DNA of 64,000 nt from Mesosutterella faecium (GCF_022809315.2 NZ_JAKZJU020000001.1:1649001-1713000), one strand, 5' to 3'; positions 50,697-60,601 are shown, counted from the stretch's first letter. Notes: generated by a model not told the origin, from the sequence alone. Program-made: numbers and translations.

Positions 50697-52802
50697 ATGA
50701 ATTTATCTGCTGTCATGAAACCTCGGGCCATTGCCCTGATCGGGGCCTCCGCCCGTGAACACACGATCGGCCACGACCTGTTCTGCCGGCTGACCGACTA
50801 CGGCTACAAGGGCGAACTCTTTCTTGTCAATCCCAAGGGAGGAGAAATCGGCGGGCGCCCCGTCTATAAAAGCGTGCGGGAGCTTCCCCAGGGGATAGAC
50901 CTCGCGATCATTGCGATCAACGCGAAGTTCGTGCTGGACACGGTGGATCAGTGCCATGAGAAGGGCATTCAGGGACTGGTCGTGATTTCTGCGGGCTTCA
51001 AGGAGACGGGGCCCGCCGGCCGCGAGCTCGAGGCGGCCCTCGCCGCAAAGGTGAAGGAATACGGCATGACCCTCGTCGGCCCGAACTGCCTGGGCGTTGT
51101 GAACACGCATCCCGCAGTCCGGATGGACGGCTGCTTTGCCGAATCGCTGCCTCGGCGCGGCGACATCGGCTTTGTGTCGCAGTCCGGCGCTCTGGGCGGC
51201 GGCATCCTCAACATCCTGAAGGACCTGGGGATCGGCTTCGCCCAGTTCATCTCGATCGGCAACCAGGCCGACGTGAACGCGGCCTCCGCGATCGCCTACT
51301 GGGAAAACGAGGACGACGTCCGGCAGATCCTCCTTTATATGGAATCGATACTGCAGCCCCAGGAGTTCAGGAGGCTTGCGACCCGCACGAGCCGCCGCAA
51401 GCCCATTCTCGCGCTCAAGGCAGGACGCTCCGCGGCCGGGGCGAGCGCGGCCTCTTCGCACACCGGGTCTCTGGCCGGCGCCGACCGGGCGGCCGACGCC
51501 CTCCTGCATCAGTCCGGCGTGATCCGCGAGCGCTCGCTCAAGGACCTCTTCTCCTCCGCGAAGGCGTTCTCCCTGTGCCCGATCCCCAGGGGCGACCGCA
51601 TCGCCATCGTGACCAACTCCGGCGGCCCGGCCATCATGGCGACCGATGCCGTGGAAGACTACGGGATGCAGATGGCGAAGCTCTCCGAGGAGACCAAGGA
51701 GCAGCTACGCTCGTTCCTGCCTCCGGCCGCCTCCGTCAAGAACCCGGTCGACATGATCGCCTCGGCCCCGCTCGAGCACTACAGGCGCACGCTCGAGACG
51801 GTGCTTGCCGACCCCGGCGTGGACATGGTGCTCGTGATCTACCTGCCGTTCCTCGGCCTGAAGGACACCGACGTCGCCCAGGCCGTCATGGACATCCGGG
51901 CCAAGCACCCCGAAAAACCCATTGCCGGCGTGTTCATGACGACGCAGGAGTTCTTCACAGCGCTGTCCGAGCGCGAGGTCACCGTGCCCTTCTACATGTA
52001 CTCCGAAGAGGGCATTGCGGCGTTCGACCGCCTCAACCGCCAGAGAAAGTGGCTTGAAAGACCCGAAGGGAAGATTCCTTCCTATGAAGCGGACCGGGCC
52101 GCGGTTCGCGCGCTGCTTGATGCCGCGCGCGGCGAATCCCGCGACACCCTCACCACGCGCGAGAGCATCGCGCTGCTCGAGGCCTACGGCATACGCACCT
52201 GCCGCTCGAAGCTCGCCCGCAGCGAGGACGAGGCGGCCGCGTTCGCCAACCAGATCGGCTACCCGGTCGTGATGAAGATGACCTCGAAGACCACCTCCCA
52301 CAAGACCGATGTGGGCGGCGTGAGGGTCGGCATCCGCTCCGAAGAGGAGCTGCGCGCGCAGTACAGGGACCTTCTCGCGAAGCTCGCCGAGCGCGGGCTC
52401 GAGCAGGGGCTCGAAGGCGTGCTCATCCAGGAGATGGTGAGCGGCAAGCGCGAGATGGTCTGCGGACTCGCCACCGACCCCCAGTACGGGCCGATGATCA
52501 TGTTCGGCCTCGGAGGCGTGTTCGTGGAAGTGATGAAGGACGTCTGCTTCAGGCTCGCGCCTCTCACCGACCAGGACGCCGCGGAAATGATCCGCTCGGT
52601 GAAGGCCTGGAAGCTGCTCGAGGGCGCCCGCGGCCTCAAGCCCGCCCAGACCGGCCGGATCGAAGAGACGCTGCTGAGGATCTCGCAGCTCGTCGCGGAC
52701 TTCCCGGAGATCTCCGAGCTTGACATCAATCCGCTCATCGTCTCAGACCGCGACGGCGAGCCCATCGCCGTCGACGCCCGCGTGAAGCTGAAGAAGGCCT
52801 GA
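50697..52802 (+). CDS. ADP-forming acyl-CoA synthetase (acetate-CoA ligase family), fused subunits
   Basis: Single-chain enzyme, 701 aa, joining the alpha and beta parts of the ADP-forming acetyl-CoA synthetase family. CoA-binding Rossmann at the start (ALIGASAREHTIGHDLF), GPNCLGVVNTHP and the SQSGALGGGILNIL loop. The catalytic His is probably in SSHTGSLAGADRA near 258. An ATP-grasp domain from about 475 to the end has GYPVVMKMTSKTTSHKTDVGG and LDINPLIV. It makes ATP from acyl-CoA or consumes it to activate an organic acid. AGGAG precedes ATG. Substrate open. Confidence 0.85.
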   Translation: MNLSAVMKPRAIALIGASAREHTIGHDLFCRLTDYGYKGELFLVNPKGGEIGGRPVYKSVRELPQGIDLAIIAINAKFVLDTVDQCHEKGIQGLVVISAGFKETGPAGRELEAALAAKVKEYGMTLVGPNCLGVVNTHPAVRMDGCFAESLPRRGDIGFVSQSGALGGGILNILKDLGIGFAQFISIGNQADVNAASAIAYWENEDDVRQILLYMESILQPQEFRRLATRTSRRKPILALKAGRSAAGASAASSHTGSLAGADRAADALLHQSGVIRERSLKDLFSSAKAFSLCPIPRGDRIAIVTNSGGPAIMATDAVEDYGMQMAKLSEETKEQLRSFLPPAASVKNPVDMIASAPLEHYRRTLETVLADPGVDMVLVIYLPFLGLKDTDVAQAVMDIRAKHPEKPIAGVFMTTQEFFTALSEREVTVPFYMYSEEGIAAFDRLNRQRKWLERPEGKIPSYEADRAAVRALLDAARGESRDTLTTRESIALLEAYGIRTCRSKLARSEDEAAAFANQIGYPVVMKMTSKTTSHKTDVGGVRVGIRSEEELRAQYRDLLAKLAERGLEQGLEGVLIQEMVSGKREMVCGLATDPQYGPMIMFGLGGVFVEVMKDVCFRLAPLTDQDAAEMIRSVKAWKLLEGARGLKPAQTGRIEETLLRISQLVADFPEISELDINPLIVSDRDGEPIAVDARVKLKKA

Positions 52803-52884
52803 GACCCGCTGAGGGGGCATAAAAAAGGAGAGCCCCTGGGCGGGGCGCGGCCGATTCGCGCTTCACCCGGGGGCAGAAAAAGCG

Positions 52885-53391
52885 ATGCTTGCCTTCATCA
52901 TCCGCCATCTGCAGTTCGTCACCTGCTTCTTCCTGCTCGGGGCCGGCATAGCCGGCGGGCTCACGGGCGAAGCCTGGGTGTGCCTCGCGATCGCCATTCC
53001 CGTGATCCTGATGTACGCCTGGCTATCCGGCCGCTACAGCTATCTCATCGCGCGGCGCTTCACCGCGGACGCTTCAAGGCCTTTTGTCGAGGCCGAGCCC
53101 GCGATCGTGGACGCGCCCTACGCCCTCGCGCACGTGAAACCCGGCGACGAGCTCACGCTGCGGCTCATGGGGCGCGAAAAAAAGAGCCGGGGCTCGGTGA
53201 TCTCGCTCATGCACGGGCACTACCACGCCGCGGCACTCCTGAACGTCGAAGAGGACGGGCAGCTCGCGGCCGCGGTCCGGAAAGCCCCTCTGCGGGCTGA
53301 AGTCCTCGTCTGCGAGCCCAAGGACGACGGCTGCAGGCTCAGGGTCCGCATCCAGGCCGCCTCCCCGTCCGACGACAGGCTCCTTGCCTGA
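52885..53391 (+). CDS. Hypothetical protein with N-terminal helix pair
   Basis: 168 aa. Two hydrophobic segments (FVTCFFLLGAGIAGGL and VCLAIAIPVILMYAWL) span 10-50, followed by a soluble part of about 110 residues with FTADASRPFVEAEPAIVD and VISLMHGHYHAAALLNV. Not recognised. It lies 82 bp after the synthetase gene with no good terminator between, so may be cotranscribed. Confidence 0.55.
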   Translation: MLAFIIRHLQFVTCFFLLGAGIAGGLTGEAWVCLAIAIPVILMYAWLSGRYSYLIARRFTADASRPFVEAEPAIVDAPYALAHVKPGDELTLRLMGREKKSRGSVISLMHGHYHAAALLNVEEDGQLAAAVRKAPLRAEVLVCEPKDDGCRLRVRIQAASPSDDRLLA

Positions 53392-53533
53392 TCCGGGGGC
53401 TGCCGGCGCGCCGCCGGAGCCCCCTCCCTTTCACCGCTTTTAATTTTTTTTACAAATTCACCGCCTCAAATTCACAATCCGGCGGCGCGGCAGGGTCGTA
53501 TTTTCCCCTAGAAGCCGTTAGAATAGCCGGGTT

Positions 53534-54583
53534 ATGTCATCCCGAATCCCTTTCGTTCTCCCGGCTTTCCGCCGGGCGCTGATCCGCGCCGCGCTGCTTT
53601 TCGCGGCGGGAACCGCCGCCTGCTGCCCTGCGGCTTTTGCCGATCCCGCAGAGCCGGACCCTCTTGCCTCCGTTTTCTCTGACGGAGCGGACAGCCTGGC
53701 CGGCCTCCCCCAGGACTCCCCTCTGGAACTCGGCCCCTCCGGAACGGAACGCCATCGCTTCGGGCTGCGGCTCGCCGACTCCGCCCGCTCCCAGATCGGC
53801 ACGCCCTACCGCGTCGGCCGCAGCAAACCCGGCGAAGGATTCGACTGCTCGGGCCTGGTCTGGTGGGTGTACCGCCAGTACGGCATCGAGCTGCCCCGGG
53901 TCTCCACGCTGCAGGCGAAGGTGGGCGACGAAGTGGATCTCTCGCAGGCCCATCCCGGAGACATCGTGGTCTTTAAAACCGGCCGGGGCCCGAACGGATT
54001 CCACAGCGGCATCATCACCTCTCCGGGCCACTTCATCCATGCGCCGCGCAGCGGCAAGCTCGTCCAGGAGACCGAAATCAAGGGCTACTGGAGCAACCGC
54101 CTCTACACCGTCCGCCATGTGCGCGGCCTGAAGCTGCGCGAAAACCTCCTCAACGCCGACGAGATCAGCCGGACGCTCGAGTCGATGAGCGAAGAGGAGA
54201 AGGCGACCTACGGCATAGCCTCTTCGGACGGCTTTGATCAGGCCGACCCGCTTTATTCCGTGGTTCAGGACAGCGAAGCCGCGCCTCTGAGGCTGAACGC
54301 CATGGAGCCCGAGCAGACGGGCCGCAGGAGAGTGACGCTCGGCAGCGCCCGGGCGCTGCCTGCCGCCTCCGGCAAAAAGACGAAGAGCCATGAAACGGCT
54401 TCCGCCCGCAGGGCTCACGGCAAGGCAAAGGCGAAAGCGGCCGCCGCTGCAAAGGCTTCCCCGCGGGTGAAGACCGCCTCGGCGCGGAGCCGCTCGGCCA
54501 AGAGCGCCCGCTCCTCCGCCCGAAAGCCCGCGGCGAAGCAGACTGCGGGACGCTCCGGCAGCAAAAAGCACAGAGCCGCCTGA
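53534..54583 (+). CDS. NlpC/P60-family secreted cysteine peptidase with basic tail
   Basis: Peptidoglycan endopeptidase, 349 aa. A signal peptide (AALLFAAGTAACCPAAFA) precedes the catalytic domain at about 80-200: Cys105 in EGFDCSGLVWWVYRQYG, His in GFHSGIITSPG near 157 and the third His in FIHAPRSG near 170. It is followed by about 140 residues ending in a highly basic Ala/Lys/Ser/Arg tail (residues about 280-349), not normal for the family. The tail could tether the enzyme to anionic envelope polymers or be disordered. Confidence 0.85.
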   Translation: MSSRIPFVLPAFRRALIRAALLFAAGTAACCPAAFADPAEPDPLASVFSDGADSLAGLPQDSPLELGPSGTERHRFGLRLADSARSQIGTPYRVGRSKPGEGFDCSGLVWWVYRQYGIELPRVSTLQAKVGDEVDLSQAHPGDIVVFKTGRGPNGFHSGIITSPGHFIHAPRSGKLVQETEIKGYWSNRLYTVRHVRGLKLRENLLNADEISRTLESMSEEEKATYGIASSDGFDQADPLYSVVQDSEAAPLRLNAMEPEQTGRRRVTLGSARALPAASGKKTKSHETASARRAHGKAKAKAAAAAKASPRVKTASARSRSAKSARSSARKPAAKQTAGRSGSKKHRAA

Positions 54584-54640
54584 GCCTCAAGGCGCCAGAG
54601 CCAGGCGCCTCATTGTCGATCTTTCCCTAGGAGGAAACGC

Positions 54641-55900
54641 ATGGTCCGCCCCATCCCTTATGAGCTCTACGAGCGCAAAACGCCCCTTCTGGACCGCTTC
54701 ATCCGCTACGCCCTCATTCCCACCGCCTCCGACCCCGACAGCAGCACCTCGCCCAGCACGGCCAAGCAGCTGCGTCTGGCCCGGCTTCTGCGCAGCGAGC
54801 TGCTGGAGCTGGGACTCGCCGACGCAGCACTCTCTCCTTTCGGTGTCGTCTCGGCCACCCTGCCTGCCACGCCGGGCGCGGAGAGGACTCCCGTCCTCGC
54901 CCTCATCGCCCACATGGACACCTCGCCCGAGGCCTCGGACGAGGGTCTCCGCCCCCAGGTTGCGGAGCACTGGAGCGGTGAGCCGATAGAGCTTGACCCG
55001 CAGGGCCGCGTCATGCTTTCGCCCGCGCTCTTTCCGGAACTTGACGCCCACCGGGGCGAGGACATTCTCTGCACGGACGGGACGACGCTGCTGGGCGCCG
55101 ACGACAAGGCCGGCATCGCCGCCATCATGGACGCCCTGGACTGGTTCAGGCGCCACCCGCAGCAGCCCCACGCAGCGGTCCGCGTCTTCTTCACCCCCGA
55201 TGAGGAGATCGGCCGCGGAACCGAACATCTCTCGGTGACTGACATCGGCGCTTCCTACGGATTCACGGTCGACGGCGGCGAAGTGGGAGGGCTCGACAGC
55301 GAGACCTTCAATGCGGCCGAGGCCGAAATCACCTTCACGGGCATCTCCGTCCACCCGGGCAGCGCCTGCGGAAAGATGGTGAACGCCGTGAAGCTCGCCT
55401 CGCGCTTTGTGCTCGAGCTGCCCCAGGCCGAGTCGCCCGAGCGCACGAAGGGGCGCGAGGGGTTCTTCCACCCCGTTTCAATTTCCGGAACGGTGGAGCG
55501 GGCGAAGCTGCGGATCATCATCCGAGACCATGACGACCAGGCCTTTGAAGAGAGGAAGAGCCGCCTGCGGCAGCTCGCCGAGGGCTTTGACTGCGGCCGG
55601 GCTCCCCGCCCTGACATCACGATCCGGGACCAGTACTACAACATGAAGCGCTACATCGAGCGCCGCAGCGATGTCCTCGAGCGGGCCCGGGCGGCCATCC
55701 GAAGCACCGGGGTGGAGCCCGTCGAGCTGCCCGTGAGGGGCGGCACGGACGGCGCGTTTCTCAGCCGCGCGGGGCTGCCCTGTCCGAATCTCTTCACCGG
55801 CGGCCTCAACTACCACGGCATCTACGAGTGCCTGCCGGTCCCGTCGCTCGAGAAAGCCGCGGCCGCGGTGCGCAGCCTCATCGCCCGCAGCGCCTCATGA
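54641..55900 (+). CDS. pepT: Peptidase T (tripeptidase)
   Basis: M20B zinc aminopeptidase for tripeptides, 419 aa, cytosolic. IAHMDTSPEASDEG near 90, TLLGADDKAGIAAIMDALDW near 150, FTPDEEIGRGTEHL near 185, VDGGEVGGLDSETFNAAEA and the closing NLFTGGLNYHGIYE near 390 are ordered PepT motifs. AGGAGG stands eight bases before ATG. Provides amino acids from peptides, in line with the transporters of the region. Confidence 0.93.
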   Translation: MVRPIPYELYERKTPLLDRFIRYALIPTASDPDSSTSPSTAKQLRLARLLRSELLELGLADAALSPFGVVSATLPATPGAERTPVLALIAHMDTSPEASDEGLRPQVAEHWSGEPIELDPQGRVMLSPALFPELDAHRGEDILCTDGTTLLGADDKAGIAAIMDALDWFRRHPQQPHAAVRVFFTPDEEIGRGTEHLSVTDIGASYGFTVDGGEVGGLDSETFNAAEAEITFTGISVHPGSACGKMVNAVKLASRFVLELPQAESPERTKGREGFFHPVSISGTVERAKLRIIIRDHDDQAFEERKSRLRQLAEGFDCGRAPRPDITIRDQYYNMKRYIERRSDVLERARAAIRSTGVEPVELPVRGGTDGAFLSRAGLPCPNLFTGGLNYHGIYECLPVPSLEKAAAAVRSLIARSAS

Positions 55901-55928
55901 AAAGAGCCTGCTGCGGGCGCCGCGGCCC

Positions 55929-55996
55929 GCAGGGCAGCCAAAATAAATTTAAAATATAAAAGAATTAAATATAAATTTAAAAACAAGCTGCCCTGC
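55929..55996. promoter_or_regulatory. 10-bp inverted repeat enclosing an AT-rich core before paeA
   Basis: GCAGGGCAGC (55929-55938) is the exact reverse complement of GCTGCCCTGC (55987-55996). The 48 bases between are almost pure A/T and include runs similar to TATAAA and AATTTAAA. Likely a promoter with a dyad operator, or a transcribed long stem. Confidence 0.55.
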
Positions 55997-56028
55997 CTCC
56001 CTCAGACGGCACGGCGGCCTTTTCATGG

Positions 56029-57384
56029 ATGTTCGCTATGGATACCGTACTGCAGATTTTCGGGCTGCTGGTCCTTATCCTTCTTTCAGCGTTTTTTTCA
56101 ATTTCTGAAATTTCACTGGCCGCTTCGAAGAAGATGCGGCTTCAGGCGTTGGCGGAAGAAGGAGATTCCCGGGCCCGCGAGGTCATCGCTCTGAAGGCAA
56201 AGCCCGGAGCCATGTTCTCCATTGTCGAGATCGGCGTCAACGCCCTCGCGCTCGCGGGCGGCATTCTGGGCCAGGCGGCCTTCATTCCTCCCTTCACAAG
56301 GCTCTACAGCATGGTGGCTTCCCCCGAGGCCACGCACACCCTCGCCTTCTGGAGCGCCTACCTCCTTGCCACGCTGCTTTTCGTGCTCTTTGCTGATCTG
56401 ATCCCGCGCCGCATGGCCATGGCGATCCCCGAGTCCTGCGCGGTTCTCATCGTGCGGCCGATCTCGTGGCTCAACCAGGTGCTGCGCCCCATCGTCTGGT
56501 TTCTGAACACCATCACCACCCAGGTGATGAAGCGCACGGGGCTGCCGATCCACGCGAACGACCACGTCACCACCGCCGACGTGATGGCCACCGTCAACGC
56601 CGGCGTGCGCGAAGGACTCATCGATCCCACCGAACGCTCGGTGATTGAAAACATCTTTTCGCTTGAAGACCGGACCGCGGGCACCGTGATGACCGACCGC
56701 GAGGACATCGTCTACTTCCTGCGCAGCGACTCCGACGAGAGCATCCGCCGCAAGCTGGCCGAGCATCCCCACCACCAGTTCCTCGTGTGCGACAAGACGC
56801 TCGACAACGTCGTGGGCTACATCGACAGCAAGCAGCTGCTGCGCTACCTGGTCGAGGACAAGAAGCTGGACCTTGGAGAAAAAGGCATCCTCTCGCCGGT
56901 GAAGCTCATCCCGGAAACCCTTTCCATGTCGGAAGTGATCGAGGTGATCCGCAACACCTCCGCCGACTTCGTCGTGGTCATCAACGAGTACGGCGAAGTG
57001 GCGGGCCTCATCACCCTGAACGACGTCATGAACACCGTGATGGGCGAAATGGTCGGCATGGACGAGGACTCCCAGATCATCCAGCGCGACGAGTCCTCCT
57101 GGCTCGTGGAAGGCTCGACGCCAATCTACGATCTGCAGAACTACTTCGACCTGGACCAGATCGAGGACAACCCGCCCTATGAGACGGCGGGCGGCCTCAT
57201 CATGTACCTGCTGCGCCGGATCCCGAAGCGGGCCGATAAAGTGCTCTTCAACGGCTACCGCTTCGAAGTGATGGACATCGACAAGAACAGGGTCGACCAG
57301 CTGCTGGTGACAAAGCTGCCGGCGGTCAAGCCCGCGGCCGAAGCCCAGGCCGCCCCGGCCGATCAGCCGAAAACAAACGGCTGA
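56029..57384 (+). CDS. paeA: CNNM/CorC-family polyamine exporter PaeA (YtfL)
   Basis: Inner-membrane protein, 451 aa. The DUF21/CNNM transmembrane part (FGLLVLILLSAFFSISEISLAASKK) spans about 1-190, then a CBS pair (HPHHQFLVCDKTLDNVVGYIDS) and a C-terminal CorC_HlyC domain ending in GYRFEVMDIDKNRVDQLLVTKL. The match with my memory of E. coli YtfL is close throughout, including RKIPKR-type RIPKRADKV. YtfL/PaeA was shown to export cadaverine and putrescine. Start at 56029 or 56038 cannot be separated; neither has a strong site. Confidence 0.87.
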   Translation: MFAMDTVLQIFGLLVLILLSAFFSISEISLAASKKMRLQALAEEGDSRAREVIALKAKPGAMFSIVEIGVNALALAGGILGQAAFIPPFTRLYSMVASPEATHTLAFWSAYLLATLLFVLFADLIPRRMAMAIPESCAVLIVRPISWLNQVLRPIVWFLNTITTQVMKRTGLPIHANDHVTTADVMATVNAGVREGLIDPTERSVIENIFSLEDRTAGTVMTDREDIVYFLRSDSDESIRRKLAEHPHHQFLVCDKTLDNVVGYIDSKQLLRYLVEDKKLDLGEKGILSPVKLIPETLSMSEVIEVIRNTSADFVVVINEYGEVAGLITLNDVMNTVMGEMVGMDEDSQIIQRDESSWLVEGSTPIYDLQNYFDLDQIEDNPPYETAGGLIMYLLRRIPKRADKVLFNGYRFEVMDIDKNRVDQLLVTKLPAVKPAAEAQAAPADQPKTNG

Positions 57385-57418
57385 AAGCCGCTGACTGCGT
57401 GCTCAAAAGAATAGAAGC

Positions 57419-57458
57419 GGCTGCACCCGGACCCGGTCCGGGTGCAGCCCTTTTTTTT
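57419..57458 (+). terminator. Intrinsic terminator of paeA
   Basis: GGCTGCACCCGGA pairs with TCCGGGTGCAGCC across five bases, followed by eight Ts. Confidence 0.93.
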
Positions 57459-57769
57459 GCCTCCGTACTTTGCTGCCTCCGCACCTTAAAGCAGCCTCTT
57501 GCCATCGGGAAGGGAAACCAGGTGCCCTGCTCCCCCTGCCGCTTTAGGAGTCCTTAATTGAAGCGCGCCGCCTTGGGGTCCAGGAGCGCGGCGATTTTTC
57601 CGCCGTGCGGGCGTTGAGCCGGCTTTTAACGCGGATTTTCCCTTGAGGAGCCCCTACGCCGGGGCGCTGCCTCCCCAAAAGCGAGCCCGTCCGGCAGGAG
57701 CTGCTGCCAGGGATTGAAGGCGCGGGCCTGCACTATCTTTTACGGCCGGCGGCTTTTAAAGAACAAAAA
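57459..57769. other. Gap without a recognised gene
   Basis: No gene recognised. CGCCGC...GCGGCG near 57573-57595 followed by a short T-run is terminator-like on the plus strand; low certainty. Otherwise nothing supported. Confidence 0.4.
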
Positions 57770-57842
57770 AAGACGCCCTTTTGCAGAGCGTCTTCCGCGG
57801 GGTCCGCTTTCCACAAGGGGGCGGCGCGCGGCCGCCCCCTTG
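57770..57842 (-). terminator. Two stacked hairpins ending the M16 gene
   Basis: CAAGGGGGCGGC/GCCGCCCCCTTG (57814-57825 with 57831-57842) follows the minus-strand stop directly. A second, AAGACGC/GCGTCTT (57770-57776 with 57788-57794), has the minus-strand T-run and is the terminator proper. Confidence 0.85.
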
Positions 57843-57856
57843 AAAAGGAAACGCGT

Positions 57857-60601
57857 TCAGGGCATGGCGTCAAAAGGCTTGCCGGCCTTCTTTGCCTTGT
57901 CCTTGTCGCCCGCAAGGACGAAAGTCATTTCCGAGGGGACGATCATGCGCCGCACGGCACGGTTAACGTCCTCAGGCGTGAGCTTTGCAATCGCCTCGTC
58001 GAGCTTCTTGCTCTTGCTCCAGTCGGCGCCCTCCTCCAGGTAGGAGACCCAGCCGCCGGCGATCATGTCGTCCTGCGAACGGTTGACGGCGCGGGACTGA
58101 AGCAGGCCTTTCTTCGCCTCTTCAACCTCCTTGGCCGTCACCCCCTCGCGCACGATCCGGTCCATCTCCTCGCGCATGTCTTTTTCTGCGTGCGAGAGGT
58201 TCTGAGGCGCCGTGATCGCAAGGGCGATCCAGGAAGCCCGGTTGCCGAACGGATGCAGCGACACGGAGCTGTACACGCTGTAGGACAGGCCGTCCTTCTG
58301 GCGCAGCCTCGTCGCCAGACGGTTGGACAGTCCCGAGCCGCCTCCCATGATCCAGTCGGCCGTGATGAGCGCGGCCGCATCCGGATCGTCCATGTTCGCG
58401 GCGAAGTCCCGGCGGGCGATGATGAAGGCGTTCTCCTTCTGCGGCGCATCCATCACGATGCGGGCCGCGGCGACCGGCCGGTACTCGGCGTCGATCCTCT
58501 TGTACTGCACCGGAGCCTTACGGGTGAAGGAGCTCTCAATCACGCGCCTGACCTCCTCGGGGTCGAAGTCGCCGACCACGGCGATATCGGCCTGAGCGGT
58601 CTGGAAGATCTGCTGATAGAGGGACTCCACTTCAGAGCGCGTGAGCTTCGGGATCGCTTCGAGCGTCTCCTTCTTCGTGAGACGGGTGCGCGGGTCTCCG
58701 AGCGGATAAGTCCTGAAGTGCTTCTGCAGCGCATCGACCGCCATGCTGGTGGGATCGTCGAGCTTCGACTGCAGCGACGTGCTGATGACGCGCTTCAGCT
58801 TGTCGAACTCGGACTGCGGGATCGCGGCGCCGTTCATCACCCGGGCCACAAACCTGAGCGCCTCGGCGATGTGCTCCCGGTCCGTGGTGAAGGACGTGAC
58901 GTCGCCGTCGATCTTGAGCCTCGCAAATTCATCCGTGATCTGCTCATAGGTGAGATCGCGGGTGCCGCGGGTGAGCATCGACTCCATGAAAAGCTTGGGC
59001 ACCTGCCGGCCTTCCAGGGATTTCAGGTCTCCGCAGCGCGGCTTGATTTCAACCGTCACAACGCCGCCGCGGGTTTTCTTCGGCAGAAGCGCCATGCGAA
59101 GCGCCCCGGCGCGGACGACCTGGGTTTTCGCATTGATGTTGTCCTGGGAGGAGTCGAAAGCATCGACCGCCTGGCCCTCGGACTTGAAGGTGTGCGAGGC
59201 GATCAGCTTCGGGATGGAGACCGGGGCGGGCATCTGGGCGCGCTGCGGCTTGTCTTCAGGCAGGAACATCCCGACCACGCGGTTGTCGCGCACGAAATAG
59301 CGCTGAACCGCCTCAGCCACGTTCTTTTCGTTCAACTTCGCGAGCTCGTCGCGGTTCACAAAAAACAGCCGCCAGTCGCCCATGCCGATGTACTCGGACA
59401 GCTCGACGCCGAAATTCTCGGGATCGGAGAAGAGCCTGTCGTAGCCCGTACGCTCATCCTGAACGGCGGTCTGAAGCTCCTGCCTGGTGATCGGCTTTTC
59501 GGCAAACGAGGACTCGAGCACCTTCAGCATCACCTGCTTCACCTTCTGCTCGTCGCCGTCCTTCTTCAGCTTGGCGCCGATGAAGACGAAGCCGGGGTCC
59601 TTGGCAGCAATGGAAAATCCGAAGACCTGCCCCGCGAGCCCCGTGTCGACGAGCGCCTTGTAGAGGCGCCCCTTGGGGCTGTCGGTCAGAATGGACAGCC
59701 CCAGGTCGACCTTGACGAAGTCGGGGCTGCTCGCTGCCGGGACCCGGTACCCCACGGCGACCAGCTTAGCCTCGCCCGGGCGGCGGACGGTGAAAAAGCG
59801 CTCCCCGTCCGCGGTGGGCTCCACGGTCCACTCGCGAGGCAGCTTCCGCGTGGGCTTCGGGATCGCCCCGAAAATCCGCTCGATCTCGGAGAGAACGGCC
59901 TTGGGCTCGAATTTTCCGGACACCGTCAGGAACGCGTTGTCCGGCTGGTAGTAGCGGTGATAGAAGGCCTGGAGATTCTCGATCTCCACGTTCTCGATGT
60001 CGCTTCTCGCGCCGATCGTGGGCTTGCCGTAGTTGTGCCAGTCGAAAAGCAGGCACTGCATGCGCTTGAGCACTACGGACACGGGGCTGTTCTCGCCCAT
60101 CTCATACTCGTTCCTGACCACGGTCATCTCAGAGTCGAGGTCCTTGCGCGAGATGAAGGAGTTCACCATGGCGTCGGCCGTCCAGCGCAGCGCCCAGTCC
60201 ATGTTGTCGTCGTTTGCCGTGAACGACACGTGGTAGTTGGTGCGGTCGAGCCAGGTCGATCCGTTCATGCGGAAGCCGCGCCGGGAAAACTCCGCCGTGG
60301 GCGTGGGGAAATTCTTGGAGCCCTTGAACATCAGGTGCTCGAGCAGATGGGCCATGCCCGTCTCGCCGTAGGACTCGTTGCGCGACCCGACCTTGTAGGT
60401 CATATTGACCGTCGCCGTGGGCTTGGACTGATCAGGGAAAAGAAGCACTGAAAGCCCGTTGGGAAGGCGGTATTCCGTAATGCCCTCAACGGTCGCCACC
60501 TTGACTGCGGCAGAGGCGGGAGCCGCCTCTGCGGGTGCTGCGGCGAGTCCCGCAGCCACTGTTCCTGTAACCATGATGATTTTTAAAAATGAATTCTTCA
60601 C
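57857..60601 (-). CDS. M16 (pitrilysin/PqqL-like) periplasmic metalloprotease
   Basis: 914 aa, both M16 halves in one chain. Signal FLKIIMVTGTVAAGLAAAPAEA. The inverted zinc motif HxxEH is H85-L-L-E88-H89 in MAHLLEHLMFKG, with the third Glu expected near 165 in MTVVRNEYEMGENSP. The second, inactive half has PRCGDLKSLEGRQVPKLFM and the R/Y pair region QKDGLSYSVYSSVS. Such enzymes degrade peptides in the periplasm; E. coli PqqL is a comparable size. Monocistronic. Confidence 0.88.
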   Translation of the reverse strand: MKNSFLKIIMVTGTVAAGLAAAPAEAAPASAAVKVATVEGITEYRLPNGLSVLLFPDQSKPTATVNMTYKVGSRNESYGETGMAHLLEHLMFKGSKNFPTPTAEFSRRGFRMNGSTWLDRTNYHVSFTANDDNMDWALRWTADAMVNSFISRKDLDSEMTVVRNEYEMGENSPVSVVLKRMQCLLFDWHNYGKPTIGARSDIENVEIENLQAFYHRYYQPDNAFLTVSGKFEPKAVLSEIERIFGAIPKPTRKLPREWTVEPTADGERFFTVRRPGEAKLVAVGYRVPAASSPDFVKVDLGLSILTDSPKGRLYKALVDTGLAGQVFGFSIAAKDPGFVFIGAKLKKDGDEQKVKQVMLKVLESSFAEKPITRQELQTAVQDERTGYDRLFSDPENFGVELSEYIGMGDWRLFFVNRDELAKLNEKNVAEAVQRYFVRDNRVVGMFLPEDKPQRAQMPAPVSIPKLIASHTFKSEGQAVDAFDSSQDNINAKTQVVRAGALRMALLPKKTRGGVVTVEIKPRCGDLKSLEGRQVPKLFMESMLTRGTRDLTYEQITDEFARLKIDGDVTSFTTDREHIAEALRFVARVMNGAAIPQSEFDKLKRVISTSLQSKLDDPTSMAVDALQKHFRTYPLGDPRTRLTKKETLEAIPKLTRSEVESLYQQIFQTAQADIAVVGDFDPEEVRRVIESSFTRKAPVQYKRIDAEYRPVAAARIVMDAPQKENAFIIARRDFAANMDDPDAAALITADWIMGGGSGLSNRLATRLRQKDGLSYSVYSSVSLHPFGNRASWIALAITAPQNLSHAEKDMREEMDRIVREGVTAKEVEEAKKGLLQSRAVNRSQDDMIAGGWVSYLEEGADWSKSKKLDEAIAKLTPEDVNRAVRRMIVPSEMTFVLAGDKDKAKKAGKPFDAMP

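Noticed and set aside
58190..60451. 753-codon open frame antisense to the M16 protease
   Set aside because: Arg/His/Leu/Val-rich shadow translation made by high third-position GC; the protease on the other strand has signal, motifs and terminator.
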